The notes: generated from the sequence alone by a model not told the origin. Positions 35,488 to 47,666 are shown, numbered from the stretch's first letter. The stretch: DNA of 64,000 nucleotides from Ascaphus truei (GCA_036426205.1 CM071587.1:2209068-2273067); one strand, 5' to 3'. Numbers and translations: made by a program.

Positions 35488-36017
35488 AATGCACAAAGGT
35501 CTCCTTTTTCTACCTCCTTTTGCAGGGTCGTTCTTTGCAAACTCACAAACTCGGGTTCGTAGATAATGAGTAGTTTATTGCATAGTATACTGAATGATCA
35601 TACAGGAGGGTTAACAAGCGACTCTGCAAGGGGAGGGCCCAAGCAAGCTTTATATACACATTTGATTTTCTTTGTCTAACATAAGTTGCTAGGCAGAATA
35701 TAATGTCTCCTCCCTATTCTTAAGCCTATCATCTAAAAGCTCACTACAGCAATTGAAAATGGAGTTAAAACAGCTCAGTAGAAATAACAAAATATAATAA
35801 GATACATAAGATACATTTTATCCAATTATGTTATATATAATTATAGAATGGTACTTCTGGGCGTTGAGCAAAGCACATGGCCTTATGGGTCAGCTGATAA
35901 ACTCACTCGCTACACCACGTTCTTTCACACAGAGATAATGAGTTCTGGAACACAGCATGAAGAAATGCATATGGGACATGACAAAACAGACAAAATGGAT
36001 TCCAAAGACTGCTAACA
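35488..36017 (-). mobile_element. Probable LTR, minus strand
   Basis: Read on the minus strand it starts TGTTAGCAGTC at 36017. It carries TATATAAAG near 35648-35656 (inverse), then AATAAA at 35574-35579 (inverse) about 70 bp later, matching an LTR promoter and polyadenylation layout. No internal retroviral genes or partner LTR are present. The distal end near 35488 is approximate and no target duplication was confirmed. ERV and gypsy types cannot be separated. Confidence 0.5.
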
Positions 36018-36222
36018 AATTCCTCTCCAGAGACCCCCCCAGTGCAATTCAATAATATGTCCATATCAACATTATTATTTCAACAGCAGCTTATCCTCGC
36101 AATCTTTAAAAAGATTGTGTTCCGTTACTCCTGACTTTATTGCTTTAAACTAAGGAGCACAGTAATGGTCACAGACAGTGGCCACACGCTCCCCGTCCTG
36201 GATGTGTGAATGTTATCATTTC

Positions 36223-36246
36223 GGGGGGGGGGGGGGGGGGGGGGGG
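36223..36246. repeat. (G)24 homopolymer
   Basis: Twenty-four consecutive G residues are seen. The length in the assembly may be inexact. Confidence 0.95.
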
Positions 36247-36980
36247 TTCCACAGACCTCACTTGAACCTCTGCCTCCTCCTTTGCATTTCTGGTCTCAGC
36301 TCACTTAGCATTACCCGGCTCTAGCCTGTGACGGGAAGCAGGAACATTAATACGGGAGGGACTATCGATTACACTTTGGTGATATGAAAAGGCATAAGCC
36401 GGCTGGCAGAGCATGAAAAGGTCAGGCAAGGTCGGGGTTAATAAAGAGGCTCAGGGGAGGTTAAAAACCATCTTCTTTAACCTTACACCCTTCCCAGCTT
36501 CCATGCATGCAGACATACTCTCTCATTCCCAGTGCTCACGGAGCCCGCATTGCAGAGCATAATTCAGAAGCCACTGACAGTTTTCTTCTTTGCCTGGTGC
36601 CAAAACTGCAGTTTTTTCCCCCAATTTTACTAGCCTGCCTGCCATTTTTTTCTTTTTTACTATGTTCATTTCCAGTAACTCTCTCGCCTCATTATTCTCA
36701 CCCCCTCCTCATTCCGTCTTGGCTTTCATCCCTTCCCGTGAATATAACTGCCCTGGTTTCATTTCACAGGTGTCCCAGGGTGCCAACTGACACAATGTTA
36801 CCACCTCTTGGTACCATGGAACACAACAGAATTAAAGCAGGAGCATTTAATTCTCTTGTATTAACCCACTGACTGCCAGAAAAGCCTTGAACAGCTGAGG
36901 TTATCTCTAGAGTTGGTAAGATGGGTGAAACAACTATAACGAAAATATATATATTTGGATTTTGTATGTATGTATGTATA

Positions 36981-37144
36981 TCTTTATTTATATAGCGCCA
37001 TTAATGTACATAGCGCTTCACAGCAGTAATACACGTGGCAATCATATAAATAACAAATAATACATGATGGGAAGAAGTGCTTCAGACATAAATGTAACAT
37101 TCAGGAAAAGGAGTCACTGCCCCGAAGAGCTTACAATCTAATTT
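36981..37144 (+). repeat. Interspersed retroposon-like repeat, copy 2
   Basis: TTTATATAGCGCCATTAATG, then GCTTCACAGCAGTAATACAC, and GAAGAGCTTACAATCTAATT. It overlaps the family at 27271-27393 and ends with a motif also present at 43280-43293 (GAGCTTACAATCTA). It resembles vertebrate L2/CR1-type LINE tails; family assignment is inferred. Confidence 0.65.
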
Positions 37145-38273
37145 GTATAATATTTCTACGTTAGGTTGCAATGGGATTCATGATTGTAAAGATGATGAAA
37201 ATATTTGTGCATGGGGATTTTACTGGAACTCACTCTTAATCTATGCATCTAATCACACAGAAGGACCCAACTAATATCTTCTATAAGATCCTGCCCAGAC
37301 AGACCTCAGTCATTAGCAGGGTACAATGTGTGCTCGCAGAGGAAGAGGCATAGTGGCCAAACATGATGCCATGCCAACACAGCTGCCAAAACATCTCAGT
37401 CATCCCCCCTTCCCATCAACCTTGCACAGGTTCTCTCAAGATGTATAGATGTGTAATTTTCTACATATTTTAAGGGATACTTTCTGCCACATGAAGCTTC
37501 TTAGGATGTATACGGACAATCACAGAACAGATCAAATATGCCGACACCAGTTCGGTGCCAGAAGTCCAAGCAATGCATGAAATAATCCCTATATTTCAGC
37601 ATTGCAAATATTCTCTATCACTTAACCCGTGTTTGCCCTTCTCTCTCGTCTTGCAGTGACAGCATCTTTCTGTGTCTTTCCTTTCTTGCTACTGTACATT
37701 AATAAGACAATATGAGATAGTTGAAAGAGGATTGGACACCACCAACATTTCAACAATGGGTTGATATGAAACTTTTATATGGAGTGTTGCCTGGTACAGT
37801 AGTTAAAGTGTAAAAACCTTTTGGCAATGCACCTTTCCAAATTGAGGTCTGGATGTCCTTGTAATCTACTTTATTAAGGTAACACCAGAAAAAAAATGTA
37901 CTATTGCAGTATACCATCGCAGTACAATCATCACACATCATCATTTCTGTGCTCATTTAATGAAGTTTTATGTAGTACAGTCTGAGCACAGCAAAGTATC
38001 AACAGAACACAGAACAGCAAGCAGAGCTTGAACGAATACACATCCACCAGATGTACTATACATGAAACTGCAGAACTGTAACATTTATTGCATGCTAGTT
38101 AAATGTTGGTTCACGGAGCTGTAAATACAGCAACCTGCTCTCTCTCTCTCGGCAGTAGGAATGTCAACTAAAATGAATTCCTTGTTTTCTGCAAGCAAGC
38201 TTCTTGTCAATCTTTTCAAGAAAATATTTCATCATCTCCCCCACAAGTAAAAAGCCACTTTCCGCCTTAAAAG

Positions 38274-38300
38274 CCCCCCCCCCCCCCCCCCCCCCCCCCC
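38274..38300. repeat. (C)27 homopolymer
   Basis: Twenty-seven consecutive C residues are seen. Could form i-motif/G-quadruplex; the length is uncertain in an assembly. Confidence 0.95.
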
Positions 38301-39750
38301 TACCGGCTCAATAAGTGTGTCTGGGGTGTCAGGTCTGTGTCACCAGCATAGTATCGCATGTCAAATGTAACCTTGATGGTCTAAAATCATTACTGGTCTC
38401 TACTGGAGGAAGTTACTGTAGGTGATGAGGTTTGATCCATCATCCCATCCCAGCCTAACAGTCTGCCGGATGTACTTGTTAGTATTAAAGTATACTTTGT
38501 TGCTCTGCAACGAATTTCTCTTTCCTAACAGTTTTTGGGTTGAAGATCTAACTTTTATTTAGTTATATCAAGTTTATTCTTGCATGATAGGTGTTGGCTG
38601 TAATACTTTTTTTGTTAGGTCCTTTATGCCCACGTCTCAGTAAATTCTGGGTATGCTACTATCACCAGCACAGCAGTGGTACTACTTGGCCTTATTTCAA
38701 GGTCACAGTGCTGTATCTCAAGGTCACGGTGCTCCACAGTTAACATGCAGACTCAACTCCTGCACATGAACACTCTACAAATGCACTACAAAGCAAACAC
38801 AACGATTAATACAAAAACTAATTCATTGTGAGCAAAGACCTAGTACCAAGCGGTAATCCATAGGTGCTAAAACATTTTAAACTGCAGTAATCGAATAGGT
38901 GATCTTTCTGCAGTGAAAGCCTTAAATATCATAATGAATATGAGCATCCTCTATCTGGGTTTCTTACCAAAGTTAAACAGGGTCCAAACCAGCAAAGAAT
39001 GATGAAGAAGACGCTATTGGTCTAACCAATGACCCTGGACCTGCATTGGCTGGGACTGTGGCCAAGAAAGCACTATGCTAAGATGTTGGCATTAACTAAG
39101 CCCATTTTTTAAGTGAATTATTGTTTCTCGGGTGATTTTAATCAGTTAGCTGGCAGGACTTCAGTATTCGCGTCCCAGAAGGTGTCACAAGTTGTTGTTG
39201 CGGTATTTTCCCTGCCACTCTTCATTATTTGTGCAGGACGGGAATTCATAAGACTTTCATCATAGACACATTGTACAATGTGTTGGGTGTCCCGAAAAGA
39301 GAAATACACAGTACATTTGGCCAGCATGACATCCACTCTCTATCTATAACACCTTTATGATTCTTCTGTATTCAATATTTTCAGAAACAATGGCTGCTCT
39401 GTTATTAAATGCAAGTTTAGTCTGATGGAGATATAGTAATATACTTTATCAAATGCTCTGCACCAGCTCTGGAACAAGGCACGATTCAGGAGAGGAATTC
39501 AGTACATTGCACTACGGAAATCCCCACCAGATCCCAAGATGTTTCTGCTGAAAAGCTTTTTTTTGTTTTTGTTTTTCTATCAGGTAAATCTATGTACTAA
39601 AATGTGATCATTTTTCTTTAAGACAAGGAAAACATCCCAAGACAAACCATTTTAATATGACAAGTAGAATCTGTATCCAATCTCTTGTTTTTTCCTACAG
39701 CAACACAATCTATTTGACATAAAATTGGTGATGCCGGGATTCCTATATAC

Positions 39751-39964
39751 CAGGAGTGGCCAACTCCAGTACTCAAGGGCCACCAACAGGTTACGGATTT
39801 TTCGGATATCCCTGCTTCAGCACAGGTGGCTCAATCAGTCTCTGCTTCAGCACAGGTGGTACAGTTGTTGACAGCATCACTGATTGAGCCACCTGTGCTG
39901 AAGCAGAGATAGTCTGAAAACCTGACCTGTTGGTGGCCCTTGAGGACTGGAATTGACCACCCTG
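39751..39964. mobile_element. H1 hAT-like MITE, copy 7
   Basis: A 214-bp copy begins CAGGAGTGGCCAACTCC and ends CCACCCTG. It carries an internal duplication of CTGCTTCAGCACAGGTGG, explaining the extra length. The flanks CTATATAC and CTCTGTAC match at six of eight. Confidence 0.9.
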
Positions 39965-40094
39965 CTCTGTACTACAGGCTTTCCTAGTACATCATTAGTA
40001 TACAGAAAGTTACCGATCAAAGGATGCAGAAATTCAAAGACTACGGTGGTGTCCATGCTGCCGAAGACCGTGGCACGATCACATTGCCTTAAGG

Positions 40095-40416
40095 CAGCGG
40101 TACGCAAACTGGGGGGTGCGAAAATGACGACGGGGGGGTGCGCGGTTTACAGAGGCCCCGCGCGCTTCCCGAAGGCACTTAAATTAAGTGCCGGGGGAGC
40201 TGCAGGGCCTCTGTAAACCTTACTTACCTTGGCTCCGGCGGCTTCCTTCCTGCGTCGCCATGGCAACGCAGCGTCAAAATGACGCCGCGAGGTCATGTGA
40301 TGTCACGTTGCTATGGCAACGTGACATCATGACGCCGGAGCGAGGGTAAGTGGGGGGCGTGGGAGTGAGGGGACCGCCGGCAGGGGGCGCAGGGAAAAAA
40401 GTTTGCGCCCCCCCTG
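40095..40416. mobile_element. H2 hAT-like MITE, copy c
   Basis: A 322-bp copy begins CAGCGGTACGCAAACTGG and ends AGTTTGCGCCCCCCCTG. Perfect 8-bp duplications CCTTAAGG flank it (40087-40094, 40417-40424). The core contains a palindrome GATGTCACGTTGC/GGCAACGTGACATC. It abuts the TIR element at 40423-40702, and the target CCTTAAGG overlaps that element's end. Confidence 0.93.
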
Positions 40417-40422
40417 CCTTAA

Positions 40423-40702
40423 GGCATTGGTTGCGCCCATAGACCGCGCGGGTGCACACGCGCGTCAGCAGGAGTAGGCGTGCGGTGCGTGAGGAATCAG
40501 TTGAAACTGATTTCTCTGCACGACGGACAGTTCATGTGAGCGGATTGCCCAATGAGGGCGAACCAGCTCCGTGACGTCACAGCCACGCCCCTAGACACGC
40601 CCCCACGGCGCATCTACCATGTCCTGAAAGCACACCCGCTTCACGCGGGTGACGTCACGCACACGCACACCTCCGTGCGTTCGAAGGCTGTATGGACGCA
40701 GC
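40423..40702. mobile_element. GC-rich TIR element beside H2
   Basis: The left end GGCATTGGTTGCGCCCATAG and the right end CTGTATGGACGCAGCC are imperfect inverses, both next to TTAA. The interior is rich in CpG and contains ATCAGTTGAAACTGAT and CACCCGCTTCACGCGGGTG palindromes. It could be Harbinger-like (TWA) or TTAA-type; the flanks fit both. Confidence 0.65.
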
Positions 40703-40706
40703 CTTA

Positions 40707-41643
40707 AGAGGCACAATGCTACCCTACCTATATGTGGCGTTAAATATAGTCACATCAATTATGGCATGTAGCTATGTTAGTATTTTCACTATCTCTGCAA
40801 TTAATGACAACCCCCATGCACAGAAGGTACTATTGACACCCTTCCCTAAAAAAGCATCAATGTCAGACACCATCTTTCTATCTGCCTTTAATTGGCAACA
40901 TTGTAATCATTTTAAACCTATTTAATCCTGGGAGTCACTATAAATTCATTGGTCAGCAATGTATTGTTTCACCATAAGCAGGGAATGGGTTAAACCTACG
41001 CCTAACACCTCCAACTCACGGCTTCTCCGCATCCCTCACAGGCTCCCCAGTATTCACCCCAGCCTCCTGCAAAGAGGAGAAAGCCCCACGTCGTTAGATT
41101 AACAGAGGCTAGAACAGCAGCAGAGCGGTATCTTAAAAACATAATTTTCTGCGTTACTTATGAGCTTATTTCCCAGGTGAACCAACTGTATGCCTCGGTG
41201 GGCATCTCCTGCCTGCTTCCCTCTACATCAGAGAGCAGACGGCAAGTGGCGGCACTCCCAGAGACAGCATGGCATGCCCGTCATTGTTTGCATGGAAATA
41301 GCTGAGGGCAGCAAATGGAAGAAACTGCTCCAATATGTGCTGTTAGTTACTAGGCGTTCTAATGATGCACACACATGCAGTCAACATTTACAGGCGCTCA
41401 CCGGGGGGAGGTTAGTCATTGTGGTTTCATTTAAATGGTTAGAAATCAGTATAGATGCAAGTAAACAGAAAATTGACATTAGCGTCACTGAAAGATTACA
41501 AATTCACATATCAGTGGCCCAAACTTTTTTATTCTGCAGGATATCATGCCATGTTCATAACAACCATCATAATAAAGTGTGAAACATGCAACACACAATA
41601 AAGTTAATTATTGTATTCGTTACAATGAACCGTTAAGCACTAT
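40707..41643. other. Non-coding stretch
   Basis: Unique-looking sequence without recognised elements. The 130-codon frame at 41190-41582 has no domain features, and nothing supports it as an exon. Confidence 0.35.
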
Positions 41644-41775
41644 GGCCCATATCTACTAAGCACTGCTATGCCATAAGACAATCTACGGCCTACTTACTTG
41701 AATGAGTTGGAAGGTGTCTTTTGGCACAGGAAGGTGTATTTTTTTTTAGCACAGCATTGCTTAGTAAAAATGGGT
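41644..41775. mobile_element. MITE with GGGC-TTTACTAAGC ends, copy 2
   Basis: GGCCCATATCTACTAAGCAC at the left is mirrored by GCATTGCTTAGTAAAAATGGG at the right, with an inner AAGGTGTCTTTTGGC. It is related in ends and inner AAGGTGT motif to 16895-17020. Confidence 0.6.
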
Positions 41776-43240
41776 TTAGATACCAATGCGAGTTTCACAC
41801 ATTCACTATATATGGACTTTTTAAAATAAATATGCCAACAACAATAAAAATTGCAAGCCACGTGCACACTGACATTTTCCTAGCTGGTAATTTAGATATT
41901 GCTGCAAGATCTCTGCAGCGATGTAAAAAGGTCTCCACCAATACATTATATATCATCATATTACCCAACCAATAGCAGTATCCAAACACACTCATGAACA
42001 TGCAGTGATAGATTTGTGTAGACATATGAGAAAGCAGCATATGATACTTGGTGTCCTTGTCTAAAAGAGAAATTAAGCAGGGGCTTTTTAAAGATGATCA
42101 CACTTGTCAGTGTTGGAACCAGTCCGAGACATCTTGAGTTAAGCCAAAAAAACACATTGAACTATTTAGCTGAATAGCTGGCAGGTGCAGGCAGGCGTAT
42201 TCTAGAACTAAGTATCATTATTTTAACAGGCTGCAGATATGCTAAACATAAGATTATCTTCCCGTAAAACTGCTGACACGCTGAAACAGGATGTATAATG
42301 CACAGCCGATCTATAGAGAGTCTGGAGTAGGGCAGAACTTAATCAATTTCGCTTCTGAAAGCCAAAATGTCCAGTTTTCATTAAGTCTGTAACACATACC
42401 GTATTCCCTTGTTTTCTTTTCCCACTGGTAAAGCTGGTACAGTGTTGAATTCTGTATATAATTACTCAGATAGCTGTGCAATATAGCAGAACATTTGATA
42501 GGGAATCAGTAATCCCCAATATATCCATAATGCTCTAAAAGAGAAATAAATCCATGTTCACATGTATTAAAACAGGTGCAGGAAATAGAGGCATGGCATG
42601 TAAGATTGTTTGATTGGTTTGTTCTGAAGTCAGAAGCCATCGAATGGAATGAAACAGCTTTATTTGAGCAGTACAAATCCCGTACTGTCACCATCCATCG
42701 TAGAGTCTGTAACATTTACACTGCAGGTGTTTGTTAACATGAAATGAATACACCTTGGGTTCCATCATGCTTTTAAGGGGCTGACTCTTTAACTGTATCC
42801 CTTGCCTTTTTGCCAAGTTAACTGGATTCCAATAATGGGCCATAGTTGAAGGTACAGTATACATAGCCTCATGCTCCTGCTATGTCCTAACTACTTCTTC
42901 AAACAAGTCTAAAATGCCAGTTACCAATACCGATTCTCATCACTCTTTTGTCAAGAATATAGCTCTATTTCTCGGCCATGGAATACATTTAATCTCTTGG
43001 CGATTGGAGATACTATACCTACAAGATATTACTGTACACCACAACTCCTCCTCCACCACTGCAGCGTGCATGCTTTCTTTGCATGCAGTGTGTGTTTGAT
43101 TGTGCTTTGAGTATGGATTTGTGTGTACCTGCCATTATCTATTTGAAGAGGTATCACACCCCCATAACAAACTTTGAGTCTAGAGAACATTTTAAACAGT
43201 TATTATTTTGGAAATACCAATAAATAATATAATAGCATGT
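41776..43240. other. Non-coding stretch
   Basis: Nothing recognisable: AT-rich, unique-looking, no long open frame and no inverted repeat noted. Confidence 0.35.
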
Positions 43241-43435
43241 TTACAGAGTCATTTTGCAGGCACAGGTCCCTGCCCTGTGGAGCTTACAATCTATGCTTTT
43301 GGTGCCTGAGGCACAGGGAGGTAAAGTGACTTGCCCAAGGTCAGAAGGAGCTGACACCGGGAATTTAACCAGGTTCCCCTGATTCAAACTCTGTGCCAGT
43401 CAGTGACGTTACTCACTGAGCCACTCCCTCTCCAA
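43241..43435 (+). repeat. Interspersed retroposon-like repeat, copy 3 (3' part)
   Basis: GAGCTTACAATCTATGC is followed by GAGGCACAGGGAGGTAAAGT, CTTGCCCAAGGTC and GAGCCACTCC. This order is typical of widespread vertebrate L2/MIR-type tails. It seems to continue the family seen at 36981-37144. Family label from motif memory. Confidence 0.7.
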
Positions 43436-43632
43436 TATGATAACCTTTTCTACCCACGCATAAACTATCCACTTTGAATAGGAAATTTGTTTTTCACAAA
43501 ATAAAATTCTGTACGTATGGGGCTGATACTTTCAGTTATGAAAATGATAATTCAGTGATAATCCAGCTGGCGACATCATGTTAGTCCGGGAATGTAAGAA
43601 CAGAGGTGGAACAAATTCAAATATCATAAAGC

Positions 43633-43814
43633 CAGGGTAGCAAATGCCAGTCCTCAAGGGCCACCAACAGGTCAAGTTTTCAGGATATCCCTGCTTCAGC
43701 ACAGGTGGCTCAATTAGTGGCTCAGTCTTCGACTGCACCACCTGTGCTGAAGCCGAGATATCCTGTAAACCTGACCTGTTGGTGGCCCTTGAGGACTGGA
43801 GTTGTCCACCTCTG
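43633..43814. mobile_element. H1 hAT-like MITE, copy 8
   Basis: A 182-bp copy begins CAGGGTAGCAAATGCC and ends GTCCACCTCTG. The arms are well conserved but the expected 8-bp flanks do not match, so the borders may have changed. Confidence 0.88.
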
Positions 43815-45596
43815 TCACAGAAGAATCACGATACAACGCGGCTATGGAGCAATGGGAATTGAAGAGAATGATTAGATGCGATCCCTTGAGGAGAAGAAAG
43901 AGAGGAAGATGAGGAGTTTCCTCAAAGGTAATGCAAATACAAATGGATTGCTGCATTGCCTAACAAATCAATACAATTTAGTGTCCCGCGCATGTCACAT
44001 TTGATTGCACCATCATTAAACTCTTTTCTGTCTGAGGGGAGACCTGCACGGGAATGCAGTGCTGAACATGCAGTGCTACAATGACACACGAATGCTGCTA
44101 TCATGCACAAGACTCCTTTCTCAGCTGCAGCTTTGTATGAATCCCCATTCTAATCAGATTATAATCCATTGTAGCATACCAAAGAAATGTGATCTCACGC
44201 AAACACAGTGCCAGAATGCTGCCTTCGCTGCAAATGATATGCGGTGCACCTCGACAGCTTTTATTGTACAAAATAATCACATTCCAGCCTGTTCATTTTC
44301 AGGAGTGGGGCAAACGGGTAATGCCCATTTAATTACCTAATTACCGCCGGCGTGCGGCATCAGCGAAATATCTTTTTAGATTTCTGGCTTGTTTGGTGTC
44401 ATAAGTCTTCATGCCCTGTCTTTATAAATCACTGGGAGTATGGTGCACTGACATCACCGTCACCCACAGTAATTAAAGGTGACCTAGAGGCGGCGGATGC
44501 TGCTGCCGTTGAGTGAAAGAGCTGAATGCTGTGGCCCATAAAAAAAATATAAGCACCAATTTTCCACTTGGAAGTAATGCCTATTACAGCCATCCCCACT
44601 GGTACAGCACTGCAGCAATAGCCTCTTGTTTGCTTAATTTTTAACCTGCTTGTATTAAGAAAGAAACAATAAAGATGCCAGTGTATAAAATAAATCAACG
44701 CCAGGATCTCCTGACTGATAAATATATATGGAATTAGTTTTTACGGCAGAGCATGATCTCTTGTTCCAGCTGGCGGCTTCTAAAACATATTGATTTTGCA
44801 ACTGCAATCAGGATATATAGAGCTCACCTCATTTTAGGAACCCGGGGACAATAAAGAAGGAAATGGTCAAATACGGTGGTGCTCGTTACCAGTTTGTAGG
44901 CGGCATAAAAACACAGGAGTCTGCTTCTGCCCTTAACGCGGGTAAGGTGACTTTGTGTGTTTCTATAAGATTTTTAAGGTTGTCTGTTACACGACTTCTA
45001 GACGGGAAATTTCTGGTGTCAAATATGAACAATAATGCAATGTGTAAAAACGTCTGAACCATTACAGAGTTATCTCCGGTGCTGCCAGGTAGAAGCTTAA
45101 CATGGTAATAAGGGCTGGGCTGCTTTGATGTGGATGCTGAGATTGGAACAAACCAAAACCTAACAAGGTAGGTGTCTGTCCCAGAGAAAACAAGGGCACC
45201 CAGGGGTGTGGAAAAAATGAAAAGGCTATTTATTATTACATAAAACACAGCAAGATACATAATACCATAAAACCAATGTAAACAGACCACATCAAAAGGA
45301 GAAGCCCCCAATCACAGTTAAATACACAATGAGATAATACTGGATGCTATATATTGTGAGGGGGGTGCCACGAGGACCCCCCCCCCCCCCCCCCACAGGA
45401 GATATGTGAAACGGTACCCGGGAATAATGGTGTAGGTATGTAAAAAACCTACAAAAATCCCCCAGAATCAGAGGCAAGATAAAGTGCTAGATGGCATATA
45501 AAGCTCGCGTAATGTAACACAGACAAAGACGATATTGCTCAGGAGCAGATTGAGATGTAAATCGAATCCAAAAAGAAGCCAAAATTTGGCTTAGAG
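43815..45596. other. Unique-looking DNA, possible conserved non-coding block
   Basis: Between about 44100 and 44620 the sequence has no repeat, low CpG, and adjacent TAATTA homeodomain core sites at 44330-44335 and 44338-44343. This composition is common in vertebrate developmental enhancers. A C run is at about 45379-45394. No exon is recognised. Confidence 0.3.
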
Positions 45597-45767
45597 CAGG
45601 GGTGGCCAACACCGGTCTTCTAGCGCCACCAACAGGTCAGGATTTCAGGATATCCCTGCTTCAGCACAGATGGCTCAATCAACGCCTGCACTACCTGTGC
45701 TGAAGCAGGGATAGTCTGAAAATCTGACCTGTTGGTGGCCCTTGAGGACTGGAGTTGTCTACCCCTG
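45597..45767. mobile_element. H1 hAT-like MITE, copy 9
   Basis: A 171-bp copy begins CAGGGGTGGCCAACACCGG and ends TCTACCCCTG. The flanks GCTTAGAG and GGTTAGAG match at seven of eight. The centre is shortened compared with other copies. Confidence 0.92.
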
Positions 45768-45924
45768 GGTTAGAGGTTAAGCACTAGGTATATATCCACC
45801 TAAGAACAAGTATATCCCACCATATAGAGCAGGGTCCCGATTCTGACTTGTAACTGCAGATCCGCGATGAGAAGAACATTGCAGTCCCCAGCCGAGAGGA
45901 GTAAAATATTCATTTAACGGCTTA

Positions 45925-46111
45925 GGCTGCGCTTATAGTGCTGGCGACGTCGCGGTAAAACAAATGTATTGCCGCCGTCGCGTGCGCTTATTGTAGAAGC
46001 GGCGCGACGGCATCGTCGAGATCGCGGGCAGTCATGTCAATTTGATTTTTTTCCAGCAACCGCTGCGTGACGTCACCGTCGCGTCGCTGTGTCGGCGCTA
46101 TAAGCGCAGCC
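45925..46111. mobile_element. Harbinger-like MITE, copy 3
   Basis: GGCTGCGCTTATAGTGCTGG at the left and GTCGGCGCTATAAGCGCAGC at the right are inverse ends. TTA flanks both sides (45922-45924, 46112-46114). Internal GTGCGCTTATTGTAG is shared with 61452-61643. Confidence 0.9.
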
Positions 46112-46114
46112 TTA

Positions 46115-46557
46115 CTCGCCAATCTCTCCATTTCAATACGAACTTTAAAAAAAAGCAAGCCAGGCAAACAAATACCCCAACGGGACATCATGTCACTGTG
46201 TCATTTCACAGTGACAACCTGGAAACTAGCTTTTTTCGGTTATTTTGTGATACTTCTCCAACGAGCCTTATAAGTGGGTTTAACGTGGACAGCACTGCCC
46301 TCATCTGGTGGAAGAAAGTATGAACATTCTGAGGGTAAAACGGTCAGGAAACTGGACATCTGGACTCCGACTTTAAGCTTCTTTTCAGTGAACCTGATAT
46401 AGCGCCACAGGTAGAACCCTTATGTAAATGTGAATAGTTCTGCTTGATATTTGGGGAATTATAGTAAAATGTGCAGGTAAGTGATATCTCACCCCAAGCT
46501 AAAGCAGCAATATTGCTAAGAATACCATACATCAAAGATCTGGGAGATATAATCTAA
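46115..46557. other. Non-coding spacer
   Basis: No exon or known repeat recognised. Confidence 0.35.
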
Positions 46558-46966
46558 TTTAAAGGGGCACTACAGGTTTCATTTTTTGATTACAGAATTG
46601 AAGCAGGGAGATGAGCAGTGATAATTTCAGCTCCGGGGACCCCTTGCTTCCAGAGATACCTCCGTAGGTGATGCATGTAGAGTTTAAACGTGCCAGTCAC
46701 GTGGGCCAATAGGAGGCTGCAACGAATGACGTCATGGCTTCCTATTGGTCCACGTGATGCGGGAGCTTTAAACGCCACCATTTTGTTAGGCACACAGTTC
46801 CCTGGCTGCATAGATACCGGCATCCCTATGGAGAAGGTATGTATCTCTGGAAGCAAAGGGTCTCCGGGGCTGAAATTAATGGGGTTCAGCTCCGGAGATC
46901 ACCTGTTTAATTATGTAATAATAATAAAAAAACAATAATAGAAACCTGTATTGCTGCTTTACAGAT
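46558..46966. mobile_element. TTAA-type TIR element, copy A
   Basis: The left end TTTAAAGGGGCACTACAGGT and right end ACCTGTATTGCTGCTTTA are imperfect inverses. Inner arms TTCAGCTCCGGGGACCCCTT and GGGTCTCCGGGGCTGAAA, each beside a CCAGAGATAC/GTATCTCTGG pair, are also inverted. The core includes GACGTCA and GGTCCACGTGA motifs. It is related to the element at 49932-51504. TTAA flanks suggest a piggyBac- or Kolobok-like MITE. Confidence 0.75.
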
Positions 46967-47100
46967 GTAGTCCAATGTAGAGAGAAATAAATAACACTAT
47001 ATCAAAGTAAATTACTTCCTTGGATAAGTTGAATCTTCTTTAAAGTAAATTGTGCGTAATGAGGCCTGTGAAAATAATATCAGATTGGTTATTGACAGTA

Positions 47101-47666
47101 TCCTTATCTTAATATATAAAATTGAAATTTGTGAGGTTGGTGCTAGATGTAGTGAATCTGATTGGTCCTTAGCTTCTGGCCAATCAGATTGGTGGCTCTA
47201 TGACGTCACTCAACTGCCACTCTCTTCTTCTCCTCACCCGCAGCAAACCTTCCCCCTCGGCCTCACCCAACTGACACACACACACACACACTCCTCTTCA
47301 CCCAGCTCCACTCCCCGCCGGCTCCCCCCCCACCCCATCACCCCCCCAGCTCACCTCCCCCCAGGGAATCCACCAGGCTCACCCGAGCCCCGGCCAGCAG
47401 CAGCATGCGGGTAGTGTCGCCGCCAACACAGCTCCGCGTGCGGGGGGTGGGGGGGAACCGCCTCCAGCCGCCCCTCCCCCACCACACCGTTTCTCAGCAG
47501 CGCCTCACCTCCCCACCCGCCGCTGACACAGCTCCGCGCGGGGGAGGGGGAACCACCGCCGCCGACGACACCCGCCTCTGCCCCACCACCCCCCACCCTC
47601 TCAGCAGCGCCTCACCTCCTCCCCACCCGCTGCCAACACAGATGCGCGTGGGGGTATATCAGCTAG
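47101..47666 (+). mobile_element. Non-autonomous Helitron-like element
   Basis: It begins TCCTTATCTTAATATATAAA directly after an A and ends GGTATATCAGCTAG directly before a T, the 5' TC and 3' CTAG signature with insertion in AT. The 3' half holds about three imperfect 100-bp repeats, each with an ACACAGCTCCGCGCGGGG-type motif, the last abutting the terminus. A CA run is near 47276-47290. No Rep or helicase is encoded. The high CpG/GC part gives artefactual proline-rich frames. Confidence 0.75.

Larger units (their letters stand above)
36018..39750. other. Long non-coding stretch with homopolymers
   Basis: A run of 24 G (36223-36246) and one of 27 C (38274-38300) stand out. A retroposon-like repeat lies at 36981-37144. 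No exon, LTR or TIR element was recognised elsewhere. Confidence 0.4.

Noticed and set aside
43360..43400. tRNA-like internal promoter box (GGGAATTTAACCAGG)
   Set aside because: It lies within a widespread retroposon tail and no cloverleaf could be formed around it.
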